DNA of 64,000 bases from Glutamicibacter nicotianae (GTDB lineage: Bacteria; Actinomycetota; Actinomycetes; Actinomycetales; Micrococcaceae). Both the position numbers and the translations under genes were made by a program. Shown piece by piece: positions 48,180 to 56,013 of the stretch (the first letter of the stretch is position 1; each line of letters opens with the position of its first letter). The notes beneath the pieces are model-generated. The model had not been told where the DNA came from. It did not search any database and saw only the letters and a list, made by a program, of their open reading frames with translations. The DNA lies in assembly GCF_006539525.1 (NCBI RefSeq), contig NZ_BJNE01000011.1:1-64000 (forward strand), in the 5' to 3' direction.

Positions 48180-51100
48180 CTATACGCAGACGGCCGGCTT
48201 CCGGCTGCCGAGTTCAATGCGGTGGGTGCACTGCTCGGCGAGCTGCTGGTCATGGGTGATCATGACGACGGTTCGCCCGGCAAGGGCCTGACGCAAAGTC
48301 GAAAGCAGCCCTCGGGCCTCATCGACGCCGAGGTGGGCCGTGGGTTCATCGAGCAGGATGACCTGGTGGCCGCCTGCCAAGGCACGGGCTACGGCAAGCT
48401 TGCAGCGCTGTCCGCCAGAAAGCTGGTGCCCGCCGGATCCGATGCGTGTTTCGAGGCCTTCGGGCTGGGCCGCCAGCCAGTCCGCGAGCCCGACCTGCGC
48501 CAAGGACTCTTCCAGCTGGGCATCGCTGCGCTGATGGTCGTCATCGACTCCCAGCATCAGGTTCCGGCGAATCGACGAGTCGAACAGGTGCGCTTCTTGC
48601 GGGCACCACGCCACCGACGACAATTCTGCCCGCTGCAGATCCAGCAGGTTGCCCTGGGCATCGATTCCCTTCAGCCATCCCGAGTGCGCGGGCAACGCAC
48701 CGAGCAATGCGGTAAGCAATGTGGATTTGCCTGAGCCCGAAGGGCCGGTAATGGCCGTCCACTGACCCGCGGGAATGCGGGCGCTCAGATTCTCCACTAC
48801 CAATGGGCCATCGTCGTAACCGAGGCTGAGTGCTTGCGCTTCGTAGCCGGCAATCTTGCTCGGTCCCGCTGGGCGATTGTCCTGCGTTGCTGGTGCCGGG
48901 CCGCTGTGCATGCCGCGTTCGGCCAGCTTCGATGACAGTTCTCTCAGTGCCCGCCCCTGCTGCACCGCGAGCAAGGCATTTCCAGCGCTCTCCCCCAACG
49001 CCAGGCTCAAGAGCACGGCGAGCGCTGTATGGGATGCGCTGCTGTGCGACAACGCGGTGATGGCGATGGCAAGCAGCACGCTGGTCAGCGTGGCCAAGGC
49101 AGTGGCGCTACCTTGTCCTAACGCATGCCGGCGAGATTGTTGCGTATTGCGGGTTTCGTCCTCTTGGAATCGGCCCAGGATTCGTTCCAGCGCCTGGTTG
49201 CTGCGCAGCGCGGTCTTGTGCCGCAAGATTCCCAGCACGCTCTGGTTCATCTGCATCCGGTGGCGCAGCTGGAGCACGAAGTGCTCGCCTTCGATGCGCT
49301 GGACAAGCCAACGAACCGGGAAGACCAGCACCCCGAACGCACCAAAGGCAAGATAGCCGAACTCCGGCTGGATAATGCCCAGGGCCGCAGCAGCCGCCAT
49401 CCACAGTGCGATGGCCTGCAGTGGCGGGAACAGCACGCGGGCCAACAGGTCGCGCAGTTCATCCACCTCAGCCAGCAGGAATCGCAGGATGACCGAGGAA
49501 CGGCTGAGCAGGCCCCATCGTGCCGGGTTGGCCACCATGGCGTTCCACATCTTCTCGCGCAGATCAGCAGCGTAGGCCAGGACCGCGTCGTGGATTGCCA
49601 GTTGTTCCAGGTAGCGGAAGACCGCTCGCCCGATGCCGAGGGTGCGGACCATGACGAAAGCTACGGTCAGGTGGAGAATGGCTGGCTGATAGCTGGATTC
49701 AACGATCAGCCATCCGCTCAGCGCCGCGAGCGCCACGGCGCACAGCACGCTGGCGGTCCCCCAAAGCACCGCTTTCGGGGCGGCCTTGTAGCCCATGAGC
49801 AAATCGCGCGTCGGATTGAACCGGGAGTTCCCCGGCCCTGGGGCAGTTGCCTCCGGCTGGGTCTGCGCGGCATCTGGCTGCTGGTGGCCCATGGTCTGCC
49901 CGTGCGCCGCGGCATCGGCAGCTTCGGCGGCTTGTCCCGGATTCTGGCTCTGGCCAAAGGCTGGGTCGTGGCTGGCGAGCAGCATGGCGCAGCGGGCAGG
50001 CAATTCGCCCAGCAGTTCGCGCACTGCCCGGGCGTTGGCCTCGTCAAGGTGCGCGGTGGGCTCGTCGGCCAGCAGCACGGTGCAGTCATCGTCGCTATGG
50101 ATCCGCAGCAGTGCACGCAGGACTTCCAGTCGGCGCAGCTCTCCGGGCGAGTATTCTCCAATTGGGCGGTCGAGCATGGTGTGCAGCGACAGCCGGGTGC
50201 TGAGCTCTTCGCGCAATTCTGCAGGTGCTGCCGGGGCATCCTGGTCAAGTTGTTCGCTGCCTGTCATTGCGTTGAATGCAGGATGCTGGCTGATCATGGC
50301 CAGCTGGCCGGCAACGAAGATCCGTCCGCTAGCGAGAGCCGGGTCGAAGGTGTTGTCGCTGCTGTGCGCCTCGGCGATCAGCTTGAGCAGCGTGCTCTTG
50401 CCCGTGCCGCTTGCCGTGGACAGCACGAGCCGTTCGCCGGCACGCAATTGGATATCCACGGCGTGGTGGATTGGATGCTCGCCATCGTAGCTGAACTGCA
50501 GATCCGAGACTTCCAGGAGGTTCTGCGGATTATTTGCGGTGCCAGCCCGCAGCTGATGGGCCGGGATGGGTGCGGTGAGGGCCGTGTACTTCTGGTAGGC
50601 GGCCAGCCCGTCATCGGCCGCATGATAGGCGGAGCCCACTTCGCGCAGTGCGGAGAACAGCTCTGGTGCCAGGATCAGGATGATCAGCCCGGAGGCGAGA
50701 TCCATATTTCCGCCGACCAGCCTCACGCCGATCATTACCGCGAGGACCGCCACCGAGAGGGTCGAGATCAGTTCCAGCCAGAAGCTGGACATGAAGACGG
50801 TCTTCAGGTTGGCCATGGTGGCCGCCCGGTACTTGTTGCTCACTGCCGCGATGGCGTTGCCATGGGCGCGAGCCCGGCCAAGTCCCAGCAGCGCCGGCAG
50901 GCCCTGGGCCAGTTCGTAGAGCTGATGGGCAAGCCGGTCGAGGGTGGCTTGGGATTCATTGAGGGTGTCCTGGGTGTGCAGGCCGATCAGCGCCATGAAC
51001 ACCGGGACCAGCGGGATGGTCAGGACCAGCACCACCGCGCTGATCCAGTCCAGCTGGAGGATGAAGATGCCAAGCAGCAGCGGTACGGCCACCGCGCCAA

Positions 51101-51509
51101 TGAACGCAGGGATGAATTTGGTGAAGTAGTCATCTAGCTTCTCCAGGCCATGGCTGGCCAGGGTCGCGGTGACCGGTATGGACTGCTGTTCCGCTGCGGG
51201 GGCGATAGCCGGCTGCGCCGCTTGCCTGCGGACCAGGTTCAACCGCAAGCGTTCCTTTGCACCCAGGCCCATGCGCCGGGCTCCTGCATTCAAGCCCCAC
51301 GCGCTGAGTGCTCGAAGCGCGGCCCCGGCTAATGCCAGGACCAGCAACTGCGGTTCATTGGCGCCCCCCGCGGCCATGGTGGCGATCCATTGGCCCAGGG
51401 CGTAGGCGACGAGGACCAGCCCCGCGACCTTGAGCGCTGAGTACAGCGCCAAGACCAGGAATTGTCGTGGCGTGATCAGTTCACGCGGCAGGAATCGCGG
51501 GGTTGGCAT
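48180..51509 (-). CDS. cydDC: Fused CydD-CydC thiol reductant ABC exporter
   Basis: This 1109-residue protein is a complete heterodimeric ABC exporter in one chain: membrane domain 1 (about 15-310), ATPase 1 (about 330-540), a Gln/Ala/Pro-rich linker (about 540-590), membrane domain 2 (about 590-880) and ATPase 2 (about 890-1105). CydDC exports glutathione/cysteine (in other bacteria) or haem and is needed to assemble cytochrome bd. ATPase 2 is canonical (GPSGSGKST, LSGGQR, ILLDEPTAHL); ATPase 1 is degenerate (STASGTGKST, signature YSPGELRR), as expected for one inactive site. I chose ATG 51509 with a GGAAAGAG site. Confidence 0.93.
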   Translation of the reverse strand: MPTPRFLPRELITPRQFLVLALYSALKVAGLVLVAYALGQWIATMAAGGANEPQLLVLALAGAALRALSAWGLNAGARRMGLGAKERLRLNLVRRQAAQPAIAPAAEQQSIPVTATLASHGLEKLDDYFTKFIPAFIGAVAVPLLLGIFILQLDWISAVVLVLTIPLVPVFMALIGLHTQDTLNESQATLDRLAHQLYELAQGLPALLGLGRARAHGNAIAAVSNKYRAATMANLKTVFMSSFWLELISTLSVAVLAVMIGVRLVGGNMDLASGLIILILAPELFSALREVGSAYHAADDGLAAYQKYTALTAPIPAHQLRAGTANNPQNLLEVSDLQFSYDGEHPIHHAVDIQLRAGERLVLSTASGTGKSTLLKLIAEAHSSDNTFDPALASGRIFVAGQLAMISQHPAFNAMTGSEQLDQDAPAAPAELREELSTRLSLHTMLDRPIGEYSPGELRRLEVLRALLRIHSDDDCTVLLADEPTAHLDEANARAVRELLGELPARCAMLLASHDPAFGQSQNPGQAAEAADAAAHGQTMGHQQPDAAQTQPEATAPGPGNSRFNPTRDLLMGYKAAPKAVLWGTASVLCAVALAALSGWLIVESSYQPAILHLTVAFVMVRTLGIGRAVFRYLEQLAIHDAVLAYAADLREKMWNAMVANPARWGLLSRSSVILRFLLAEVDELRDLLARVLFPPLQAIALWMAAAAALGIIQPEFGYLAFGAFGVLVFPVRWLVQRIEGEHFVLQLRHRMQMNQSVLGILRHKTALRSNQALERILGRFQEDETRNTQQSRRHALGQGSATALATLTSVLLAIAITALSHSSASHTALAVLLSLALGESAGNALLAVQQGRALRELSSKLAERGMHSGPAPATQDNRPAGPSKIAGYEAQALSLGYDDGPLVVENLSARIPAGQWTAITGPSGSGKSTLLTALLGALPAHSGWLKGIDAQGNLLDLQRAELSSVAWCPQEAHLFDSSIRRNLMLGVDDDHQRSDAQLEESLAQVGLADWLAAQPEGLETRIGSGGHQLSGGQRCKLAVARALAGGHQVILLDEPTAHLGVDEARGLLSTLRQALAGRTVVMITHDQQLAEQCTHRIELGSRKPAVCV

Positions 51510-51535
51510 TGCTACTCTTTCCGTCGAAAACGCAG

Positions 51536-52561
51536 TTACTTGATGATCGAGACGACACGATGGGTGTCGGGAATATGCTCTTCGCGCAAGCGCTTGCGGA
51601 ATACCCAGTAGCTCCACGCCTGGTAGGCCAGGACCATCGGCACGCCAAAGGCAGCGACGATGCTCATGAGCTTCAAGGTGTAGGCCGTGCTTGACGCGTT
51701 GGCCACGGTGAGATCGAAGGCCGGGTCAATGGTCGACGGCAGCACCACCGGGTAAGCGGCGGTGAAGATCGCGGCAACTCCGGCCAACAGGGTGACTCCC
51801 AGCGCGATGAAGGAAACTCCTTCGCGTCCAGCGCGTCCGCTGATCATCGATGCAGCCAGGGCGATGACCGCCAGGCCCATCACTGCCCATGCGATGCCGG
51901 AGTCGTTATCCAGCAGCACCAGCAGTGCCCACGCAACCAGGGGCAGGATTGCTACCGGCAGCCAGCGGCCTACGAGCTTGCCTGCTTCGTGGCGGACCGC
52001 ACCGTCGGTTTTCAACCGCAGGAAAGCCAATGCATGGATCCAGCAGAACGCCACCACCGCTACGCCACCGAGAATGGCATGCCAATTCAGCCAGGCGAAG
52101 GCTCCGCCGATCCGGTCCCCGTTCTCATTCAAGGGCAACCCCAAGGTGGTCAACGCCAGCATGGCTCCGACGCCGAAGGCAGCGACCAACGATCCGAGGC
52201 CCAAGGCCAGATCCCATGCTTTCCGGGTTGCGGCGGTGATCGCCTTGCCCCGGTATTCGATGGCCACAGCACGGAAGATCAATGCCACCAGGACAATGGT
52301 CAACGGAATGTAGAGTGCCGAGAACAGCGAGGCGTACCAGTGCGGGAAGGCGGCGAAGGTCGCGCCACCGGCGGTCAGCAGCCACACTTCGTTGCCGTCC
52401 CAGACCGGGCCAATGGTATTCAGCAAGAGGCGCTTGCGTTTCTCAGTGGAACGTCCAAGCCCGATGAGCATGCCGACCCCGAGGTCGAAGCCTTCAAGGA
52501 AGAGATAGCCGCACCAGAGCAGCGCTATCACAACGAACCAAAGTGTTGGAAGCCAATCCAT
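51536..52561 (-). CDS. cydB: Cytochrome bd oxidase subunit II
   Basis: This 341-residue membrane protein has eight or so hydrophobic segments; it begins MDWLPTLWFVVIALLWCGYLFLEGFDLGVGM, with the conserved ExFDxG near residue 25, and has GNEVWLLTAGGATFAAFP near 56-73. These fit CydB. It starts at ATG 52561 with AAGGAGA 7 nt upstream, 24 bp after cydA, and is followed by the cydDC gene 26 bp later. Confidence 0.96.
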   Translation of the reverse strand: MDWLPTLWFVVIALLWCGYLFLEGFDLGVGMLIGLGRSTEKRKRLLLNTIGPVWDGNEVWLLTAGGATFAAFPHWYASLFSALYIPLTIVLVALIFRAVAIEYRGKAITAATRKAWDLALGLGSLVAAFGVGAMLALTTLGLPLNENGDRIGGAFAWLNWHAILGGVAVVAFCWIHALAFLRLKTDGAVRHEAGKLVGRWLPVAILPLVAWALLVLLDNDSGIAWAVMGLAVIALAASMISGRAGREGVSFIALGVTLLAGVAAIFTAAYPVVLPSTIDPAFDLTVANASSTAYTLKLMSIVAAFGVPMVLAYQAWSYWVFRKRLREEHIPDTHRVVSIIK

Positions 52562-52585
52562 TGAAATTCTCCTTCGTCCGTTCCG

Positions 52586-54184
52586 CTAGTAGGCGAATGC
52601 CAGTACGTCGTCATCATCGTTGTCAGGCCCCTTAGGGCCTCCGGATGACGAATGATCTGCCGCTTCGAGCTCCGGCATTGCCGATGCCACGCCGCCTCGG
52701 ATGTAGCGAGTGAGCAGGACCAGTTCCACAACCAGCAGCACGCCATAGATTGCAGTGAGCGAGATCAGCGAGAACAGCATTTCTCCTGCAGTGACGGTCG
52801 GAGAGACCGAGGCCGCGGTATACATGAACACCTGGTCCACCCCGCCCATCTGCGGGTTAGGCGCAACGGTGAACGGCTGCCTGCCCATTTCGGTGAAAAT
52901 CCAGCCAGTGGCGTTGGCGCCGAAGGGTGCGGCGATGCCCAATACCGCCAGTCTCGAAAGCCATTTGCTTTCCGGGACGGTGCCCTTGCGGGTGATCCAC
53001 AGCGCGACACCGGCTGCCAGTGCCGAGAGTCCGCCCAGAGTGATCATCAAGCGGAAGCCCCAGTAGGTCACTTCCATCACGGGCAGGTAGTTGATTTCCT
53101 GGCCCGCGTACTGGCCGAAGGACTCATCGCTTGGATAGTACTTGCCGTATTTTTCCTGGTATTCCGGAATCAGGGTATTCACGCCCTTGATTTCGGTGGT
53201 GAAATCTCCGTTGGCCAGGTACGAGAGAATGCCCGGAATTTCGAAGACAGCTACGACGTTGTCGCAGTTGGTTGCGCCTTGGGCGGTGATATCGCCCAAC
53301 GACAGCACGGAGAAGCCGGTACCATCATGGCAAGCTGCCTCTGCCGCTGCCATTTTCATCGGCTGCTGTTCGAACATCAGCTTTGCTTGCTCGTGCCCGC
53401 TCAGAGCAACACCGAGAAAGGCGACCATGGCTACCGAAGCACCGATGCGCAGTGACTTAATCCAGACCTGGTAGTCGGTCTTGTCGCGGTTCTTGCCGCG
53501 GTTTGGGTCTTCACCCACGACTACATATCCGTTGGCATCCACGGTGTCGATGCCTTCCTTGCGGCGGCGGTAGAGGTGGAACCAGGAGATGCCCAGCAAG
53601 AAGCCGCCGGCAACGGCGAAGGCGCCGAAGATGGTGTGCGGGAAGGTCACGAGCGCAGTGTTGTTGGTGAACACCGCCCATGCGTCGGTCATCACGGCAC
53701 GGCCGTCAACTAATTTCGTTCCGACCGGGTGCTGCATCCACGAGTTCGCAACGAGGATGAAGTAGGCCGAAAGGATCGTCGCCAAGGAAGCGCACCAGAT
53801 CGTTGCCAGGTGGACACGCTTGGGTAGCTTCTTCCAGCCGAAGATCCAGAGCCCCAGGAAGGTGGATTCCACGAAGAAAGCCAGCAGGGCTTCCATGGCC
53901 AACGGCGCACCGAAAACGTCGCCAACATAGCGGCTGTATTCGCTCCAGGCCATGCCGAATTGGAACTCTTGGACGATGCCCGTGGCAACGCCCATGATGA
54001 AGTTGATGAGGAAAAGCTTTCCCCAGAATTTTGTCATTCGCAGCCAGTGTTCGTTGCCGGTGCGATGCCACATGGTTTGCAATGTGGCCACGGTCAAGCC
54101 CAGTCCAATGGTCAGGGGCACCATCAAGAAGTGGTAGACCGTCGTAATGCCGAATTGCCAGCGGGCAATCTCTAGAGCATCCAT
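52586..54184 (-). CDS. cydA: Cytochrome bd oxidase subunit I
   Basis: This 532-residue protein binds haems b558, b595 and d and oxidises quinol. It shows the N-terminal ARWQFGITTVYHFLMVPLTIG with the haem-ligand His near 18, the GWIFTEMGRQPF motif near 435, and a Q-loop of the short type. The start ATG 54184 follows GAGGAATCC. It is the first gene of the leftward operon cydA-cydB-cydDC, which makes the bd oxidase and its assembly exporter. Two inverted repeats of a BlaI-like type lie within 105 bp upstream. Confidence 0.96.
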   Translation of the reverse strand: MDALEIARWQFGITTVYHFLMVPLTIGLGLTVATLQTMWHRTGNEHWLRMTKFWGKLFLINFIMGVATGIVQEFQFGMAWSEYSRYVGDVFGAPLAMEALLAFFVESTFLGLWIFGWKKLPKRVHLATIWCASLATILSAYFILVANSWMQHPVGTKLVDGRAVMTDAWAVFTNNTALVTFPHTIFGAFAVAGGFLLGISWFHLYRRRKEGIDTVDANGYVVVGEDPNRGKNRDKTDYQVWIKSLRIGASVAMVAFLGVALSGHEQAKLMFEQQPMKMAAAEAACHDGTGFSVLSLGDITAQGATNCDNVVAVFEIPGILSYLANGDFTTEIKGVNTLIPEYQEKYGKYYPSDESFGQYAGQEINYLPVMEVTYWGFRLMITLGGLSALAAGVALWITRKGTVPESKWLSRLAVLGIAAPFGANATGWIFTEMGRQPFTVAPNPQMGGVDQVFMYTAASVSPTVTAGEMLFSLISLTAIYGVLLVVELVLLTRYIRGGVASAMPELEAADHSSSGGPKGPDNDDDDVLAFAY

Positions 54185-54222
54185 GGATTCCTCAACTATC
54201 GTGGGATGGAATGTAAACCGCT

Positions 54223-54241
54223 TTTCTACGTTTCGTAGAAA
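54223..54241. promoter_or_regulatory. Operator site 1 near cydA, 8-3-8 inverted repeat
   Basis: TTTCTACG-TTT-CGTAGAAA is a perfect 8-bp inverted repeat (extended to 10 bp on both sides), 38 nt upstream of the cydA start. It is a likely site for the BlaI-type repressor encoded at 54584. Confidence 0.65.
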
Positions 54242-54266
54242 AGACCTCCAAGGACAGAATAGATGA

Positions 54267-54285
54267 TTTCGACAGCTTGTAGAAA
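54267..54285. promoter_or_regulatory. Operator site 2 near cydA
   Basis: TTTCGACA-GCT-TGTAGAAA has the same form as site 1 with one mismatch between its arms. Its centre is 44 bp from that of site 1, about four helix turns. A -10-like TATTCT on the cydA strand lies 18 bp from a TTTCTA inside it, so it may overlap the cydA -35. Confidence 0.55.
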
Positions 54286-54463
54286 TCGACGGGATTAGCA
54301 GGTTTCGCCGGCTGCAAATTTCAACACCGCGGGCGCGAGCGCAAATACTAAGCCTATTGACAGGGTTGTGTCTACGGCTCTTAAAAAACCCAAGTCAACA
54401 AGTTTCACCCGGGACATTCGCATAACGCGCAGCGAAACTGCTAAAGCCTGTACTCACCCATCT

Positions 54464-54482
54464 CTTTTACGCTCCGTAGAAA
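54464..54482. promoter_or_regulatory. Operator site 3 near the BlaI-type gene
   Basis: CTTTTACG-CTC-CGTAGAAA shares the right arm and the 3-bp centre of site 1, with two mismatches in the left arm. It overlaps the probable -35 of the repressor gene (see 54476-54505). Confidence 0.55.
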
Positions 54483-54505
54483 TATTTTGGAAAGATGGCT
54501 ACAAT
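54476..54505 (+). promoter_or_regulatory. Probable promoter of the blaI-like gene
   Basis: GTAGAA (54476-54481) and TACAAT (54500-54505) are 18 bp apart; the first overlaps operator site 3. The start codon at 54584 is about 70 nt beyond the expected transcription start. Confidence 0.4.
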
Positions 54506-54583
54506 TAAGAGCCCAAGCAGTCTGCATGCTCTCGCTGAGTGCAAGCAACCGCGTTAGAACTAATGCAAGTGAGGTACGACCTA

Positions 54584-54955
54584 GTGGCCAGCCTTGGCGA
54601 TCTGGAACGCTCCGTCATGGATCTTCTGTGGGATTCCGCAGAACCACTCACCGCGAATGACCTTCGTGATGATTTGGCGGCGCTTGGCACCGACGCGAAA
54701 GAACTCGCAGTAACGACGGTGCTGACCGTGCTAGCACGTCTCGAGAAGAAGGGTCTGGTGGAGCGCGAGCGCACTACCCGCCCTCACCGATACGCAGCTT
54801 CATCCTCCCGTGAGGATCACACCGTTGGACTGCTCAACGACGCACTGGGCACCGCCCAGGACCGTGAAGCAGTCTTGGCACGATTCATTGGAGGCATCTC
54901 CCCCGACGAAGCAGCTTCCCTGCGTGCTATCTTGGACTCAGTAAAGTCCGCATAA
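54584..54955 (+). CDS. BlaI/MecI/CopY family transcriptional repressor
   Basis: This 123-residue winged-helix repressor begins MASLGDLERSVMDLLWD, matching the family start, so GTG 54584 (site GAGG 9 nt upstream) is preferred to earlier starts at 54539 and 54563. The recognition helix lies near 37-52 (DAKELAVTTVLTVLARLEKKG). The C-terminal dimer domain contains LARFIGG near 98-104; the Arg-Phe there is at about the place of the protease-cut Asn-Phe of S. aureus BlaI, which is an inference. It is followed by an M56 protease gene, the usual partner. Three matching inverted repeats lie upstream and in front of cydA. Confidence 0.92.
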   Translation: MASLGDLERSVMDLLWDSAEPLTANDLRDDLAALGTDAKELAVTTVLTVLARLEKKGLVERERTTRPHRYAASSSREDHTVGLLNDALGTAQDREAVLARFIGGISPDEAASLRAILDSVKSA

Positions 54956-54978
54956 TTTAGATGAACTTCGGGGACTGA

Positions 54979-55941
54979 GTGCTTCTCACCTCATATTTCC
55001 TAGCGGCGTTGGCTATCGCATTGGCGTGGCCGACGCCGTTGGCTTTATCCAAGGCGAATTGGACCGCGCGCTCACCAGTGCAAGCGGTACTCCTGTGGCA
55101 AGCCATTGCTTTAGGCGGTGGCCTTTCCATGATCGGCTCAATGCTTGTCTGGGGCTTGGACCCACTGGGCGATGATCTGATCTCCGCGCTGCATGGTGGA
55201 TGGCTCCTACTGACAGGAGACACGAGTGTGCCCTACCCCGGCATCGTGCACCTCTTCGCCTTGAGCACAGCTCTGCTCTTCGGTTTCCACCTGGTATTGA
55301 CCCTCATGCGCGCTGCTTGGCGCACCTCCCGCCAACGAGCCAAGCACCGACAGCTACTTCGCCTGTTGAGCAACCCCTCGCAGACGAGCGCGAACACCTT
55401 GGTGATCGATCATGATATGCCCGTGGCATACTGCGTGCCCGGCATCTCGCAGTCGGTGACCGTGCTGTCACGGGGATTGCTCACCCAGCTTTCGGCTCAA
55501 GAGCAGCAGGCGGTCATCGCCCATGAACGCTCCCATTTGGATCAACGGCATGATTTGCTAATCCTGGCCTTCACGGCCTGGCACGAAGCGTTGCCCTGGC
55601 TGCCGACCTCACGGCTTGGACTCGATGCAGTGCGCCAACTGATCGAAATGCTGGCCGACGACAAAGCGCTGGAAAAGGCCAATCGGCAGACGCTGCTCAA
55701 AGCCATCGTCACTGTGGCCACCGCAGCGACCATGGATGACCGCTCGTCAACGCCTCATGCCTCTAGCGCCGGTCTGGTTGGCATGCCCGATGGCGAAGTA
55801 TCATCCCGCAGGCTCAAGCGCTTGCTCTCCCCGCAAGATCCGCTGAGCCGCCCGCAACGGGCACTGGTGCTGCTGAGCACCATCATGCTGATGGTCTGCC
55901 CGACAGTTCTGCTCATAGCGCCACGGCTGCTGGACTGGTAG
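54979..55941 (+). CDS. M56 family (BlaR-like) membrane metallopeptidase
   Basis: This 320-residue protein has three N-terminal membrane segments (about 3-22, 38-58, 88-110), the zinc-peptidase motif HERSH at 182-186 with a downstream acidic ligand in IEMLADD near 222-227, and one C-terminal membrane segment near 293-316. It is like the protease half of BlaR1/MecR1 but lacks their extracytoplasmic penicillin-binding domain of about 250 residues, so its signal is unlikely to be a beta-lactam bound in that way. It starts at GTG 54979, 23 bp after the repressor gene, and would cleave that repressor. Confidence 0.9.
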   Translation: MLLTSYFLAALAIALAWPTPLALSKANWTARSPVQAVLLWQAIALGGGLSMIGSMLVWGLDPLGDDLISALHGGWLLLTGDTSVPYPGIVHLFALSTALLFGFHLVLTLMRAAWRTSRQRAKHRQLLRLLSNPSQTSANTLVIDHDMPVAYCVPGISQSVTVLSRGLLTQLSAQEQQAVIAHERSHLDQRHDLLILAFTAWHEALPWLPTSRLGLDAVRQLIEMLADDKALEKANRQTLLKAIVTVATAATMDDRSSTPHASSAGLVGMPDGEVSSRRLKRLLSPQDPLSRPQRALVLLSTIMLMVCPTVLLIAPRLLDW

Positions 55942-55956
55942 CACCCGCTCGATCCC

Positions 55957-56005
55957 ATGCAACGACGTCCTTGAACCCCAGTGGAGCTCAAGGACGTCGT
56001 TGCAT
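55957..56005. terminator. Bidirectional terminator, M56 peptidase / parE
   Basis: A perfect 18-bp inverted repeat (55957-55974 with 55988-56005) lies between the two converging genes. Confidence 0.8.
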
Positions 56006-56013
56006 CTGCGGTT

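Larger units (their letters stand above)
54185..54583. other. 399-bp divergent region of cydA and the BlaI-type gene
   Basis: No gene is seen here. The region contains three operator-like inverted repeats, a probable promoter for each of the flanking genes, and a more A+T-rich stretch near 54470-54510. It is the control region shared by the cyd operon and the repressor-protease pair. Confidence 0.6.

Noticed and set aside
49125-51137. A 670-codon open frame on the plus strand
   Set aside because: It is antisense to the well-supported cydDC fusion gene and has no recognisable protein features.
54979-55941. Beta-lactam resistance locus
   Set aside because: The BlaI/M56 pair looks like a bla regulator, but there is no beta-lactamase or penicillin-binding protein gene here, and the protease has no penicillin-binding domain. 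The neighbours are cytochrome bd genes.
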